Assembly: GCA_004380135.1 (NCBI GenBank)
Contig: QXCR01000017.1
Coordinates: 62,001 to 126,000 of the forward strand
Direction: 5' to 3'
From: Stemphylium vesicarium
Lineage: Eukaryota > Ascomycota > Dothideomycetes > Pleosporales > Pleosporaceae
Length of the DNA: 64,000 bases
Part shown: in pieces, positions 36,174 through 47,313 of the stretch
How positions within the stretch are numbered: the stretch's first letter is position 1
Layout: each line of letters starts with the position of its first letter
Position numbers and translations under genes: made by a program
The notes under the pieces: model-generated
Told to the model about the DNA's origin: nothing
The model's database searches: none
Seen by the model: only the letters and a program-made list of their open reading frames with translations

Positions 36174-37130
36174 CTTGCAAGCTTGCAGTGAAGGAAATTG
36201 GGTATCAAACAGCTAGACTAAGAAAAAACTGTATGCAAAGATGTGCAAAAAAGACCAAAAGAAGGGGCTGCCAAGAGGGCGCGCGTGAGGGAAGTTGCTG
36301 ATGGGATCGCGTTGCGAGCACGTTCTTGATGAAGAAGGAGATGTATTCTGACACCGGGGATACCAAATTAAAAATTCCATGTTACAAACGCAATGAAGGA
36401 GACAACGGAGATAAAGCAAGGCCATGTCGTCATATCTGAGATTTGCTGAACGATTGACGTGCCTTGCCGAGGAGCTAAAATGCGAGTGCACCCACTCAGC
36501 CAGCCCACATGCAATTGAAACGAAGAAGATCCAACTTTCTCGCATTACCAATCAATCTGCCCGCGGAAGATCTCGTTGGTTATCCACTTGGGAAGGCGTC
36601 CCTGCATATCTTCAGCCAACACGGTTCGTTTTTTACTCGTGTAGAGTGGACCAGCTGGCAAAACTGACACGCGTGTAGCTTGCAGACAGCCGTTCCAAGG
36701 CGGTATCTATAAATCGGTGATCGGCTGTCTTCCACGTTTGTCCGAACGAAAGCAATATGTTTACACTTGCATGGATGTGCACTCCGCGGACTAAGCTGAA
36801 TAAAACCTAAACGTCGATCTTGCCAAGACAATGCACTAAGTCCGATGCTATTCGGACATTGGGACGCCAGCAGTCAGTCGGTTGCATTAACAGCGCGGCC
36901 GGGTGTAGATAATGTATCGCCTATATGCACGCTCAAGAACATGGGTTGCTTAGAAACAACAGCGGCTTACTAAAAAGAAAAGTGCTGCAAACGGACTAGC
37001 ATGGGTCTTGATGAGATTGTCCTCAGGAAGTCGGTGAGCGTGTAATGGGAATCTATTCTACCTAAATGGGTATTCGGTTTTTATATATCCATTCGCGTCG
37101 TCTGCCTTTGCCCTGTAAGATGTACCTTCT
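36174..37130. promoter_or_regulatory. Promoter region of the ABC transporter and GPD1 3' flank
   Basis: 957 bp with no credible ORF. Contains the palindrome TCCGCGGA at 36783-36790, identical to the yeast Pdr1/Pdr3 element. No other gene is seen. Confidence 0.5.
36783..36790. promoter_or_regulatory. PDRE-like palindrome TCCGCGGA
   Basis: Perfect match to the canonical Pdr1/Pdr3 response element, about 610 bp upstream of the ABC transporter ATG. The same octamer also occurs by chance in coding DNA near 27045 and 48737, so position, not mere presence, is the argument. Filamentous fungi use other Zn2Cys6 regulators, so binding is unproven. Confidence 0.3.
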
Positions 37131-38457
37131 CTATGGCTTCTTCTCGATGAGCTGAGGAATGTCTTCAGGCTTCTTGTTGCCCTCCAAAATGTTGTAGACT
37201 GCGGTGAAGAGCGGGAACTCGTTTTCCATCCCCTCGGCCTTGAGGAACTCTTGGACCTCATAGGCAGTGCTAGTGCCCTGCAGTTTTTGGCCATTGAGTT
37301 CGGACTGTTCAATTTCGTAGATGGTCTTGCCGCGCGCGACAGCCATCTTTGCGCAACGGAAGTTACGTCCGCCCATGCACGAAGTAACAACATCGGCAAC
37401 ACCACAGCTTTCTTCGGTGAAGGTGCTGGTGCGCGCGCTTTCTCCAAAGAAGGCCTTGCCGAACTTGACCATTTCCAAGATACCAACGCGCATGACGGCT
37501 GCCTTGGCGTTATCGCCCCATCCTAAGCCGTCCACAAAGCCTGCTGCAAGAGCGATAATGTTCTTCAAGGCACCGCCAAGCGAAACACCGGCGACGTCGT
37601 TTACAATGTGTACGTGAAAGTACGGGCGGTGGAAGAGCTTGCGAACGTTCTCGTGTGACAAAGGCGGATACTCGTTGGGCAGAGCGGTCAAATGGGCAGA
37701 GCGCTTGCTGGGCTTCGCCTTGCTAGGGTTGATGAGATCGACGTGGGTAGTGAGGTCAACCTGAGAAGAGGTTGGCGAACCTCTTGGTGTGGGGTGTCGT
37801 GAGTCCATTGGCGGCGGGTCGTATGCCACAGTGGTCTCCGAGTACTTTTCCTGGGCAATCTCAGACGCGATGTTGGCACCTGATAGGGCTCCACAGTAGA
37901 TGTTGAGTGTCATGCCGATCGTCTCTGACATCAACCGAATGCCCTTTTCGCTAACATCCACACCCTTTGTACAGCAGATAGCTCGCGCATAAGGAAGGAC
38001 CTTTCCGACTAATTGCTGGCATGAACGAGCGATGAATTGATGTGGCAGCACAAAGATGAGCATGGTAGAATCCTTGCACGAGTCGGGAAGATCGGGGTTG
38101 GCGACGACGTTGGAGGGGAGGGTAATATTCGGGAGGTACTTGACGTTTTCGTGGACCTGGTTGATGAGCTGCGAAAGCTTCTCAGGCTTATCTGAGCCGG
38201 TGTAGTGACGCGAATCTTTTGGGATTGTGTATTCTTCCTCAAATACCCACATCTGCACGGTTTCCTCAAACAGAGATGGGTGTTCCTTTACATTTTCAGC
38301 AACCAGCTTGGCCATGGTGGTGCCCCTGGACCAGTCAGTCAAGGATGCCCGCTTTCATCACTTGTATGCTTGGAATGGAGCTGCAACGAGCTACGTACCA
38401 GTTGCCAGAGCCGACCACAGTGACCTTGTGCTTGCGACCAACACTTAGAGATGCCAT
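37131..38457 (-). CDS. GPD1: NAD-dependent glycerol-3-phosphate dehydrogenase
   Basis: Exons 38457-38399 and 38325-37131 (GTACGT..CAG; intron 73 bp) encode 417 aa. Reduces dihydroxyacetone phosphate to glycerol-3-phosphate for glycerol osmolyte and lipid synthesis. The splice rebuilds the dinucleotide-binding motif GSGNWG (residues 16-21). Other signatures are FVLPHQF, the catalytic-lysine region GGALKNIIALAAGFVDGLGWG, and the Rossmann-type SGANIASEIA. Compared with yeast Gpd1 there is a Ser/Pro-rich insert of about 40-50 residues (PPPMDSRHPTPRGSP...) before LFHRPYFHVHIV. Exon 1 is open upstream to an ATG at 38613, which would add 52 residues rich in Arg, His and Ser, like a mitochondrial presequence; see findings. 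The start at 38457 matches the usual MASLSVG.. beginning. Confidence 0.95.
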
Positions 38458-39447
38458 TTTGCTGTTGCGATTCAAGCGTTGGGTGAGGAAGACGTTGCTG
38501 GGTGCGACGGGGCGTTTATGTAAGGCTCGGAAACGGTGAGGGGTGACGTCGTAGAGATGAGAGTGTGACGCGAATGATAATGACCTTGCAAGTCTCGATG
38601 GGGCTACTTTCATATATTCCTATGATGTTTTTATGTGGTCAGTAGGTGAAAAAAGAGGGACCCAGCCACACCGGAGCTTGAATGTCACCACAACACGCCG
38701 GCTGTGTCGATAAGCGGCGGACTGACCTCGGCAGCTTGTGCTACAGTGTTGCCGAAAGCTTCACTCGACAAAACGAAAGTCTCAGGGCTGGCGGTAAGGG
38801 CGCTTTGGCAATGGAATAGGCTTGGAGAGATGTTCGGAGGTTAGCGTACAAATTTGCTGAGATGGACGTGGATGGGCATGTGTTTTGGGTGATATGCGTC
38901 ATGTGCATGGATCTGCGAGCCGGCCCTGGGGCGTTCGCTGATCAGCAAGCATGCGTGGCCGACGGCCAATTGCATTCTAGCAGCCACACTACCGACCTTG
39001 ACCAAGGTAGACGTCGACTACCTGTGCCCTGCAGGTACATTAAGATGACTACATGTGCAGGGGGCCCAGGCTTCTCACAATACAAAAACGGCGGAGATAC
39101 AGTCGTCGCGCGTGGTACAGCCATGGGCTGGTCCGCTTAGACACATATGGAGCGCAATGCAGTATTCATGGTGGCAGTGTTGGTAGTATTTGGTATTACA
39201 AGTCGTTTGTCCATTCATAATTTCGCATTAAGTATCCTCCTAGAGCCACCTCACCTTCCATCCGCTGTGATGAACAAGTAGAAGCCTTGTAGATAGCAAA
39301 GAAAGCAATGTAACGCCAACGCTAAGCCACGGACGAAGCTAAGTCGTCTTCACCCGTTTATCGAATCGCCTTGTTGATGTCTGTGGCACAAGTCCATATC
39401 GTTACCGTCCAACGTGAACCGGCCCGCGACCCATCCACATAGCAGCT
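38458..39447. promoter_or_regulatory. GPD1 upstream region and 3' flank of the GPI protein gene
   Basis: 990 bp without another gene. Within it, AGGGG (38539-38543) is directly followed by TGACGTC (38544-38550), matching STRE and ATF/CRE half-site consensus. These lie 82-93 bp upstream of the main GPD1 ATG. Confidence 0.45.
38539..38550. promoter_or_regulatory. Adjacent STRE and CRE-like sites upstream of GPD1
   Basis: AGGGG followed immediately by TGACGTC. The first fits Msn2-type binding and the second Atf/Sko1-type bZIP binding; both factor classes regulate glycerol genes in yeasts. The 5-bp site alone is common by chance. Confidence 0.3.
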
Positions 39448-40136
39448 CTACAAAGCCAGGCCGAAGAGGGCGAAAAGACCACCAGCCAGAGTAGCAGAGC
39501 CGTAGGCGGCGAGGTTGGCAGCAGCGCCTTCAGTGGGAGTGGCCGAGGCAGCACTAGTCTCAGCGGCGTCTGTGGAGTCGGGGGAGCTGCTGCCGGAGGT
39601 AGCAGACGGGCTTCCAGAGGTGGGGGAGGAAGAGGCGCTCGAGCTGTCGTCAGAGGTGCCGTCGGTGCTGAGGGTGCCGCACTCGGCGTCCCTGGCTGCC
39701 TCGCAGTTGCGTTGGAGTTGAGCGTCCTGGCCGGTGGCGTTGATGCAAGAGTCGAACCAGAAGGTGTTGCACATCAGGCCGGGGACCGACTGCGTGTAGG
39801 CAGACATGCTGTCGCTGATATCGGTGCCGTTCCTGCATGTGCACGAGAAGTCAAGCGTGTCCTGGCTACGAGTTAGCGGGGGATGTTTCGGGTGTCGAGG
39901 TCAAAACTTACGGCATCGCAAGTGTTGCCGTTGCTTCCCAGCTGGCCGCGGCCACCGCAAAGCTCAACGCAAGTGTTCTGGTTGGCGTTGCACCAGGTTT
40001 GCTTAGTGTCGTCGGGGACCTGGTCGGCGCTGACAGAGCAGCAAGGGATGGGTGTGTCGTAGCTGTCAGTCGAGTTCTGCGCGGACACGAGGCCGGCGAA
40101 GGCCGAGGCGGCGATGATGGCGGTGGAGTAGCGCAT
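39448..40136 (-). CDS. Secreted GPI-anchored cysteine-rich protein (DUF7707-like)
   Basis: Exons 40136-39912 and 39861-39448, with a 50-bp intron (GTAAGT..CCAG, CTAAC branch point), give 212 aa. A cleavable signal peptide is clear (MRYSTAIIAASAFAGLVSA/Q). The mature part has 12 cysteines in a compact domain of about 115 residues (CCSVSADQVP..., WCNANQNTCVELC, CTCRNGTDIS, MCNTFWFDSC, NCEAARDAEC). A Ser/Thr/Ala-rich stalk follows, then a hydrophobic C-terminus (AAYGSATLAGGLFALFGLAL) typical of a GPI signal. The acceptor at CCAG is needed because the nearer TAG acceptor gives a stop. Such proteins sit in the cell wall or plasma membrane; the precise role is unknown. Confidence 0.87.
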
Positions 40137-42324
40137 TGTTGTGGATGGGGCAAGAGTATCAATGCCTGGGTTGAACAGTGTCAGCGGGAGATCGGCGGTT
40201 GATAGATCAGAGTGGAGCTGCGGCAAGAGGCGTGGCGGGTTTGGGGCAGCAATTGCGCGGGCAATGAGGCGCAATATATGGTGCTGGGCATACGCGTCGC
40301 GGTGGAGTGTGACTTACAGCGTGATTTAATGCTTGTTTGGTGGAACGGATAGCTGAGGCGGGTGGTGCTGGGGAGGGCAGGAATATATGCTCCCGCGCAC
40401 GGGCGAGATAAATAGAGCTAGTCGGCCGTGCTTGCCTGCTAGGAGCTAGGGCAATTGGATTCGAGATACGCTCAGACGCCCAGCGGAAAGTCTACCAGGC
40501 CGACTTTTGACTGTTCCGTTGGCGTGGAAATTGCTCATTTGGACCATCATCGTGACTGATTGCCGGCTGCCGAAGCGCTGCGCCTGTGCCCTTTTCCGCC
40601 TTTGCGCTGCCCCCTCCTCCCCATCATTATCGTCCTCATCATCATCATCCTCAAGACACACTGCCGCTGCCGGGTTTCAGATGTAGACGGTCGCAAAACC
40701 CGCCACGCTTCGGATATACGCCAGCGCCAGCAAAACCCCGCTCGACGCACTATTGCTGCTCCAACTGCCAACCACCCCAAGCCTATCTGCCATGGCAGGT
40801 CGCCAGTGGTTGGCTGCGCAATGCTCCCGTCTCGGCCTAAGTGCGTTGAACTGCTTGGCTTGGGGCAAAGGATGAATGGTACAGGACATCCCTGCGCCGT
40901 GGCCGTGCAGTGCATTTTCCGTGCAAACTCCATCTATTGACACTTCCGGGGCCTTCTCAATAAAGGACAGGCATCGTCGAGCGGGCCGAGCTCCACCGCT
41001 GCTTCACAGGCCAGTGGAAAAAGCAGCTGCAGCCTTGCAGCTTTGGGTCAAACTCTGTGTCGCACGGTTTCATGCTTGCTGGCAGTTTCCATCCCATGAT
41101 GAGGAGTCCGCCAGCGGTGACGGTCGCGGACAACACAAAGCTACACCAAATACCTGTTGCCGCCGATCGCTGCTGTCACTGGAGGAACGCTGCATCAACG
41201 ACTTCCGGCTTACCAGACTTAGCCTATTGCCTTCCTGGGTCGCCCGCATAACAACCCTCGGCCCGCCCAGAAGACGGATGCATGTGCCCATCCCATTGCC
41301 CAATCATTCCGCCCGTCCATTTTACCACAAGACACGCATGCCGTTTCTCGTGAAGCTATCCCCATTGCCACACACCGCCGTGCATCTAACAGACACTTGT
41401 TCTCCACTTTTGTGCCTTTTCCCCACCAAAGCTTGCCGAAATACAAGGTTGCAGGTTGGTCGCGCCAGCATTGGGATTACCAGCCGCTATACAGAACAGT
41501 CACGGCACTTGTACAGAGAATCGGTCGTTGTTCGTACAAGCCATGCACAAAATGCCACTCTGGTCGCGACTGTAACAATGGCCTACGTCAGCGCTCCATA
41601 CGGCTGTGTCAGCTGTCGACGAATCCATCATCTTGACCAGAAGCGACCCCATCTATGTCTGTGGTGGCCGTGTTTACAACCCCAGAATCGCAGTAGTGAC
41701 TGGCGCGTCTGACCTATTGTAGACTAACACATGCAATCGTCGCCAGCAGATGGCGCGGCTCAATCGTGGCGCTACGGCACTCCATCCACTGTCCGTTCTA
41801 CCATTGCGCCAGCCATTTGGTCTGCGCAGTCCCACGTACAGCAGTGGCTTCACCGCTTGAGATGTTGATTCAAGCTCATTTAGAGCGACCACTGAGTAAG
41901 ACTACTTTGCTACGCACAACCAAGTTTCCATGACTTGCATAATAGCCTTCTGCTGCCGGCGCGAGAAAGCGGTCGATTCGGCTTCCAGAACGCGTGGCTT
42001 GTGCGCACGTCACCGAGATGCTTGCGTAGCCCCATGGAACGTTATGGAGCTCCCCCACAGAGTGCACTGCTCATCTTGGTCGTAAGCTCCTCGCGGTGTC
42101 GATTCTCGTGTTCATCTCTGCTTGCCTGCGCCCGTTGAGACCCATCTCGCGCTAAGCTTTTGTAGATCGTCTCCATAATGACCGGCTGCAGATGATGTCA
42201 CCACTCCAAATGGCGTCTCATGTCTCATGGAATTCCACACACATTTGCATGCAATTTTCAACTGACACGTTGACAATACCACCACTGGACAAAAAAGGTC
42301 TCAGCACCCATCTGTTGTCTGGAT
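40137..42324. other. Intergenic, no credible gene
   Basis: 2.2 kb between the divergent GPI-protein and NRPS-like genes. The longest ORF (40876-41712, 278 codons) is low-complexity, lacks any domain and overlaps ORFs on the opposite strand. Probably promoter and flanking DNA. Confidence 0.5.
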
Positions 42325-45300
42325 ATGCAGAATAATTATTTTGTTTGTACCCTTGGTCAGGCTGCTGCCCTAAACACCACTCCCAAGTCATACCGAAACA
42401 TCAGTGAATTTGTCAGTCAGCAAGCCCATCATCACCCTCTACTCCCTGCTGTTGGCTTTCCGATTCCGCAGCTCGACCGACAGGAATGGACCTACCAGGT
42501 TCTCACTTTTGGAGACATTGACCATGGAATTGACGTTTTCGCCTCACGCTTGTCCAATGCTCTTGGCCTATCGCGAAAACCACAGATGGTTGCTCTATTG
42601 TGTCACAGCTCCCCCGAGTTCCTCTTCACGTGGTTGGGATTGATAAGACTTGGTCATTCCGTCTTGCTGATAGCGCCTCAATGTCAGCCTGCTGCGATAC
42701 TGCACCTATGCACATCGTGTGAAGTTTCTGCCTTCTTCCATGATGCCGCTCACGCTGAGAAAGCGGAACAAACGGAAAAGTTGGCAAAAGAGCAAGGAAT
42801 ATCTGGTCTAGAGATAAAGCTGCTACCACTGCGTGCCTCGGAAGACATCTGGCAGACAATTCAAGCATCAGCCGAGGATAGTGTTGAACCTCTCCACGTC
42901 GATGAAGGCACTATCGCATATCTGCACCATACCTCTGGAACCTCTTCGGGTCTCCCAAAACCCATTCCGCAATCTCATCGCGCTGCCATCGGCGTGCTAC
43001 CCCACCTCCCTAGGATACCGACTGTCGCGTCATTTACTACGACGCCTCTCTACCATGGAGGGATCGCAGACTTGTTTAGATGCTGGACCAGCAATGCCTT
43101 GATTTGGCTTTTTCCAAGCAAAGACGTTCCTATAACGGCTCGCAACATTTGCGCCTGTCTCGACGCAGCCAAGTGGTACGCAACAACAGAAGGCCTACCC
43201 AAGGTCAAATACTTCTCATCGGTGCCGTATGTTCTTCAGATGATGGAAGCTGATAGAAGGGGATTGGAGTTGCTTCAAGGAATGGACATCGTGGGCGTTG
43301 GGGGTGCAGCGTTGCCGGCTGAAGTTGGTGATCGATTGGTGAAAAAAAAAGTCAACCTTATTTCAAGGTTCGGAAGTGCAGAATGTGGTTTCATCCTATC
43401 TTCATATCGTGAATTCGCTACAGACCAAGATTGGCAGTACTTGAGAAACTACAACCCACCGAAACTAGTACAGTTCGAGGAGCGCGAAGGCGGTCTCGCA
43501 GAACTCGTGATCAAACCTGGGTGGCCACATATGGTATCTCTCACGAACTTACGCACGAGATACGGTTAGGTGTTGACATATAGACAGGCAAAACGGAACC
43601 GACCCGACGGATCATTCGCGACCGCCGACTTGTTTGCGCCTCATCCTACAATCAGGAACGCTTGGTTGTACCATTCACGAGCAGATTCGCAACTCACCCT
43701 CATCACGGGAAAGAAGTTCGACCCTGCGCCACTCGAGGATGCCATCGCAACGTCTCCTCACCTGGACGACGTCCTAATATTTGGCAACAACAGGCCCTTC
43801 CCTGGTGCATTGCTTCTGCGGTCTGAACAAGCTAGCACAATGTCAGATGAAGAGCTAGTCAATTCTATCAAGAAGCAAGTCGAAAGACTGAACAGCGAGA
43901 GCCAAGACCATGCCCGGATACCATTCGATATGCTGGTACCAGTCCCCCATCAAGCACAACCACTTGAGAAAAGCAGCAAGGGCACCATAATCCGAAGGGC
44001 CGCAGAATCCCGATTTGAAGACATTGTCAACAATGCATATGGCTCACAGGACTCAAATTCAGTGCCCCATGTCAGCGACGAGGATCTACCGCAGCATCTG
44101 ACCGGCCTCATTCAGAGCATGACTGGGCAGACTGCAGAGCTGACGGAAGACATGGATCTGTTCTCCTATGGTGTTGATTCCATTATATGCATGCAATTAA
44201 GGACCCGTTTAAGGAGATTGATTCCAGATGACCAAGAGCAACTACCTATGAGCGTGATTGAAGACTGTGGTTCTATTGAACGGTTGACAAATTATGTACT
44301 ACGAAAAAGACACGGAGAAAGCAATTCAGGCCCAGAAGACGAAGAGCAGTTGATGTTGGATATGGTGAAACGATATGGGTCGTTTGAGACGTCGAACCCG
44401 GATATAGCCTCTAATGGAGCGCTTGGGCGGAGGGAAGCTGGGGAAATCATAGTACTCACCGGAGCCACTGGTGCATTGGGCGCTCACATTCTCAGTCTAC
44501 TCCAGAAAGAAGCGAATGTTACTGCTGTCTACTGTCTCGTCAGGGGTGCAGACGAGCGAGCAGCAAGGGAGCGCGTTAGTAAAGCACTGGAGCAGCGCGG
44601 TCTGATTGACTTGGGACCACCCAATGTCCCGGGAAGCAAGATCAAAGTCATATCAGCGCAGCTAGGGGAAGAGCGTCTGGGATTGAGTGATGGAACATAC
44701 GACGACCTCGCCAAGAACGTGACTTCGATCATTCACGTTGCTTGGACTGTTAACTTTCGTCTCAAACTTCTAAGCTTTGAGAAAGACAACATTGCAGGAG
44801 TTCGGAACCTTCTCAATCTCGCTTTGAGAACGCCGCGCGCTGATCCTCCTCGCTTCACGTACTGTTCCTCCACCGCAGCCATCATGAACGGTCCCTTGGA
44901 CTCTACAGGCGAGTTACCCGAGCTAGTTTCTTCCGATTCCCCTTCAGCGTCCCCATTGGGCTACTCGCGCTCAAAGTGGGTCGCAGAGCACATCTGTCTC
45001 CAAGCCCATGAGCGGACTACGCTCCATGGACGGATAGCTGTTGTTCGTGTCGGGCAGCTCGCGGGCGACTCAACCACTGGTGTTTGGAATGCGAAGGAAG
45101 CCTGGCCTATGATGTTGAGCACTGCAAGGCTGATCAACTGCCTGCCTGATTTGGGCAATGAGCCGCTTGACTGGCTACCTGTGGACGTCGCAGCGAGAGC
45201 CTTTCTTGAAACCACCGGCACTATTGGGGGGAGTGAGGCCATGCCTGTCTACCACATTTTGAATCCACACCAGAAGCCTACCTGGCACCAGATGCTACAG

Positions 45301-45570
45301 TGGTTGCAGAAGCGGGAAAGTTTCGAGATTGTCACACCCAAGGAGTGGATTGAGCGACTGGAGGCTTGTGGTCATACCGATCATTCTGCACTAAAGCTCC
45401 TGGGGTTGTGGAAAGAGTCGTATGGTAGCGAACCAGCTGAACAGGGATCAAGACCGCAGTTTTCCACGACGAAGACAAGCAAGAGCGTACCAGCGCTGAG
45501 AAACGTGCAGCCATTAGACGAGGCCTATGTGGAGCGTATATGGTATTGGATACAGCAAAACGTACGCTAG
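42325..45570 (+). CDS. NRPS-like enzyme: adenylation - thiolation - thioester reductase (A-T-R)
   Basis: Two exons, 42325-43533 and 43588-45570, encode about 1063 aa. The 54-bp intron (GTATCT..ACAG) contains a TAG that would otherwise split the gene; both sides are in phase 0, so splicing gives one intact protein. Domains: AMP-binding, with the phosphate loop TSGTSSGLPKP at about 200 and FGSAECGF; an acyl-carrier domain with phosphopantetheine serine in YGVDSIICMQ at about 598; and an NAD(P)H-dependent reductase of the NAD_binding_4 type, with TGATGALGA at about 694 and YSRSKW at about 861. It should activate a carboxylic acid, load it and release it reductively as aldehyde or alcohol; the substrate is not readable. 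There is no condensation domain and no adjacent tailoring enzymes. It is related to aminoadipate-reductase-like enzymes but is not Lys2 (too short). Confidence 0.93.
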
Positions 45571-45863
45571 AGACGCAAGAAGCACATTAGGTCAGGAATC
45601 ACTTGCTCGAGAAGTCTTCCCTTCCTTTACTGGTAGAAATGGAGGTGATGGATCCAACTCCATATTAGAAAATAGAGGTAGATTCAACACATCTCCCCAT
45701 TGTCCAAGTTCATCTATATGCCTCTCCCTTCCACATCAGAAGCGAATGTCAGACTTTCACGTATACGTAACAAGATCTCAAGTCGAAGTAATTTGGATGT
45801 ATGAGTAAGTTCGAACGACCTATATGCGTGCACTAATGCCCACAGATACTGGGGTTTTAGCTA

Positions 45864-45911
45864 ACGTGTTTTACAAGCGAGTCGCGCACCCCACCAACTT
45901 TGCCCACCTCT
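45864..45911 (+). repeat. Left terminal inverted repeat of element 1
   Basis: Pairs with 47314-47361 in inverted orientation with about four mismatches over 48 positions. It shares the inner core CACCCCA with the TIRs of the second element. Confidence 0.85.
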
Positions 45912-45967
45912 ACAATCGTATATCTCAACAACGTAATGATACAATATATAGATATTTACAGGGTAGA

Positions 45968-47299
45968 TTAAGTAGTATCTAATGTATCCTTTCTATACGT
46001 GCACGAGTTGTGTCCAGTCCCTCTGCACCTTGTGCAGCGCGCGAGAGCCTGGCGGCTACGGCCTGATTGCTCTCCACCTAGACGCTGTTCACGCTCTATC
46101 TGCTGGTCAGCCTCCTTTTGAGCAAATATATCCTCTCCAGCTCCCTTTGTCAAATCCCCACGCTTCTGTATACGCTTTTTCTTGCGCTGTTTACGCGCTG
46201 ACGCTGCCTCGTTGGCCTTCTCCAGGCTGGCAATCCGATCGCGCATTAGCTTAGCTAAGAGCATTATCACCTCAGCCCCCTTCTTAAGCTGGTTAATCGC
46301 CTCAATAATTGAGGCAGGTGATGAGCTCTTGTTCCGTCGCACGCGATCATGTATTAACGTTGATTGAGCCTCAAGTTCACGTACGTTGCTTGGCGTACGA
46401 GCCTCGCAGACAGCCTCTGGCAGAGCATCTGGAGTAGGTGTACGCAGCTGCACGCCCAGCTTTGACAACACAGTGTCTGGTTGGAGAGGAACAAGGCCTG
46501 CGCCGCGGAAAGCTGAGCAGATATTGGCTGGCGTGAACGCTCGATCAAACGCTGCCTTGAAGGCTGGCAGGAACTCAAGCTTGGTGATGTGGTTGATGTG
46601 GTGGCGGATCAGGCTCTCAACCTCACGGCTGTACGCGCGCTTTAACGGCGAGGAGCCAGCAGCGTTAATTGCAGCAATTAACGTCACCCACTCGCGATTG
46701 CCTGGCTAGGTACTCTTTGGCCTACCTCTCCTCTCTAATGCTATTACGACGAGCTAAGTTATAATCTTGCCTATTATAAAGCTAGCCTCGTCAAAGTTGT
46801 AGACGTTATTATCGCAGATGCCGTACTTGGCCTTTGTCTCCTCCACAAGCTCAAACCAGCTCCTAATTAGGGCCGGATCCTCGCATAGAGCTCGCTGCCT
46901 ATCGTACGCTCGATTGAAACGCGTCGTGAGACTGTCTGTACGCTTGACAAAGTTGCGCGGCCAGTGGACGCCGACCTGACCAGCGCCGCGTGCAGCCAGC
47001 AGCTTATCAGCCATATCACGTACAGCTTCGTACGTAGGCGCAAATCCACGTCGATCGAGATCGAGTATATAGCTGATTATCACCTGCTCCTCTTGCTTGG
47101 TGAGCTTCTTTGAGTTGGGCTGGCAATCGCGTCGGGCAGGCTTTCTAGCGCGTCGGTCACGCAGCGTAGATTCAGGAACTTGGTAGATAATAGCAGCGCG
47201 TCGATTTTTTTTTAATTTAACTAGATTCAATAGATTCAATAGCAAGCTAAGTATTTACTTTATTTAATAGTATTTAAGTAACGTTACGTGGAGCCATTG
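45968..47299 (-). pseudogene. Degenerate pogo/Fot1 transposase (DDE_1) with catalytic-core deletion
   Basis: Minus-strand remnant starting at ATG 47299 with an early TAA (codon 8). It then reads in one frame through a psq/CENP-B-type HTH region (YQVPESTLRDRRARKPARR; LDRRGFAPTYEAVRDMADKL; HWPRNFVKR) and the first catalytic block YNFDEASFIIG. After a few stops near 46690-46753 it continues EWVTLIAAINAAG and jumps directly to SPLKRAYSREVESL. The segment holding the DGHSSH and LQPLD catalytic blocks is missing (about 330 bp compared with the second element in this window). The C-terminus ends in a zinc-knuckle-like CTRCRGTGHNSC. Not functional. Confidence 0.88.
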
Positions 47300-47313
47300 T
47301 ATGTTAAGATGGA

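Noticed and set aside
40876..41712. 278-codon plus-strand ORF between the GPI-protein and NRPS-like genes
   Set aside because: No domain, no consistent composition, heavily overlapped by ORFs on both strands, no splice partner; treated as chance.
43570..45570. Carrier-reductase half read as a separate gene
   Set aside because: It would begin with GTG inside the proposed intron. Splicing 43534-43587 joins both halves in frame into a normal A-T-R protein.
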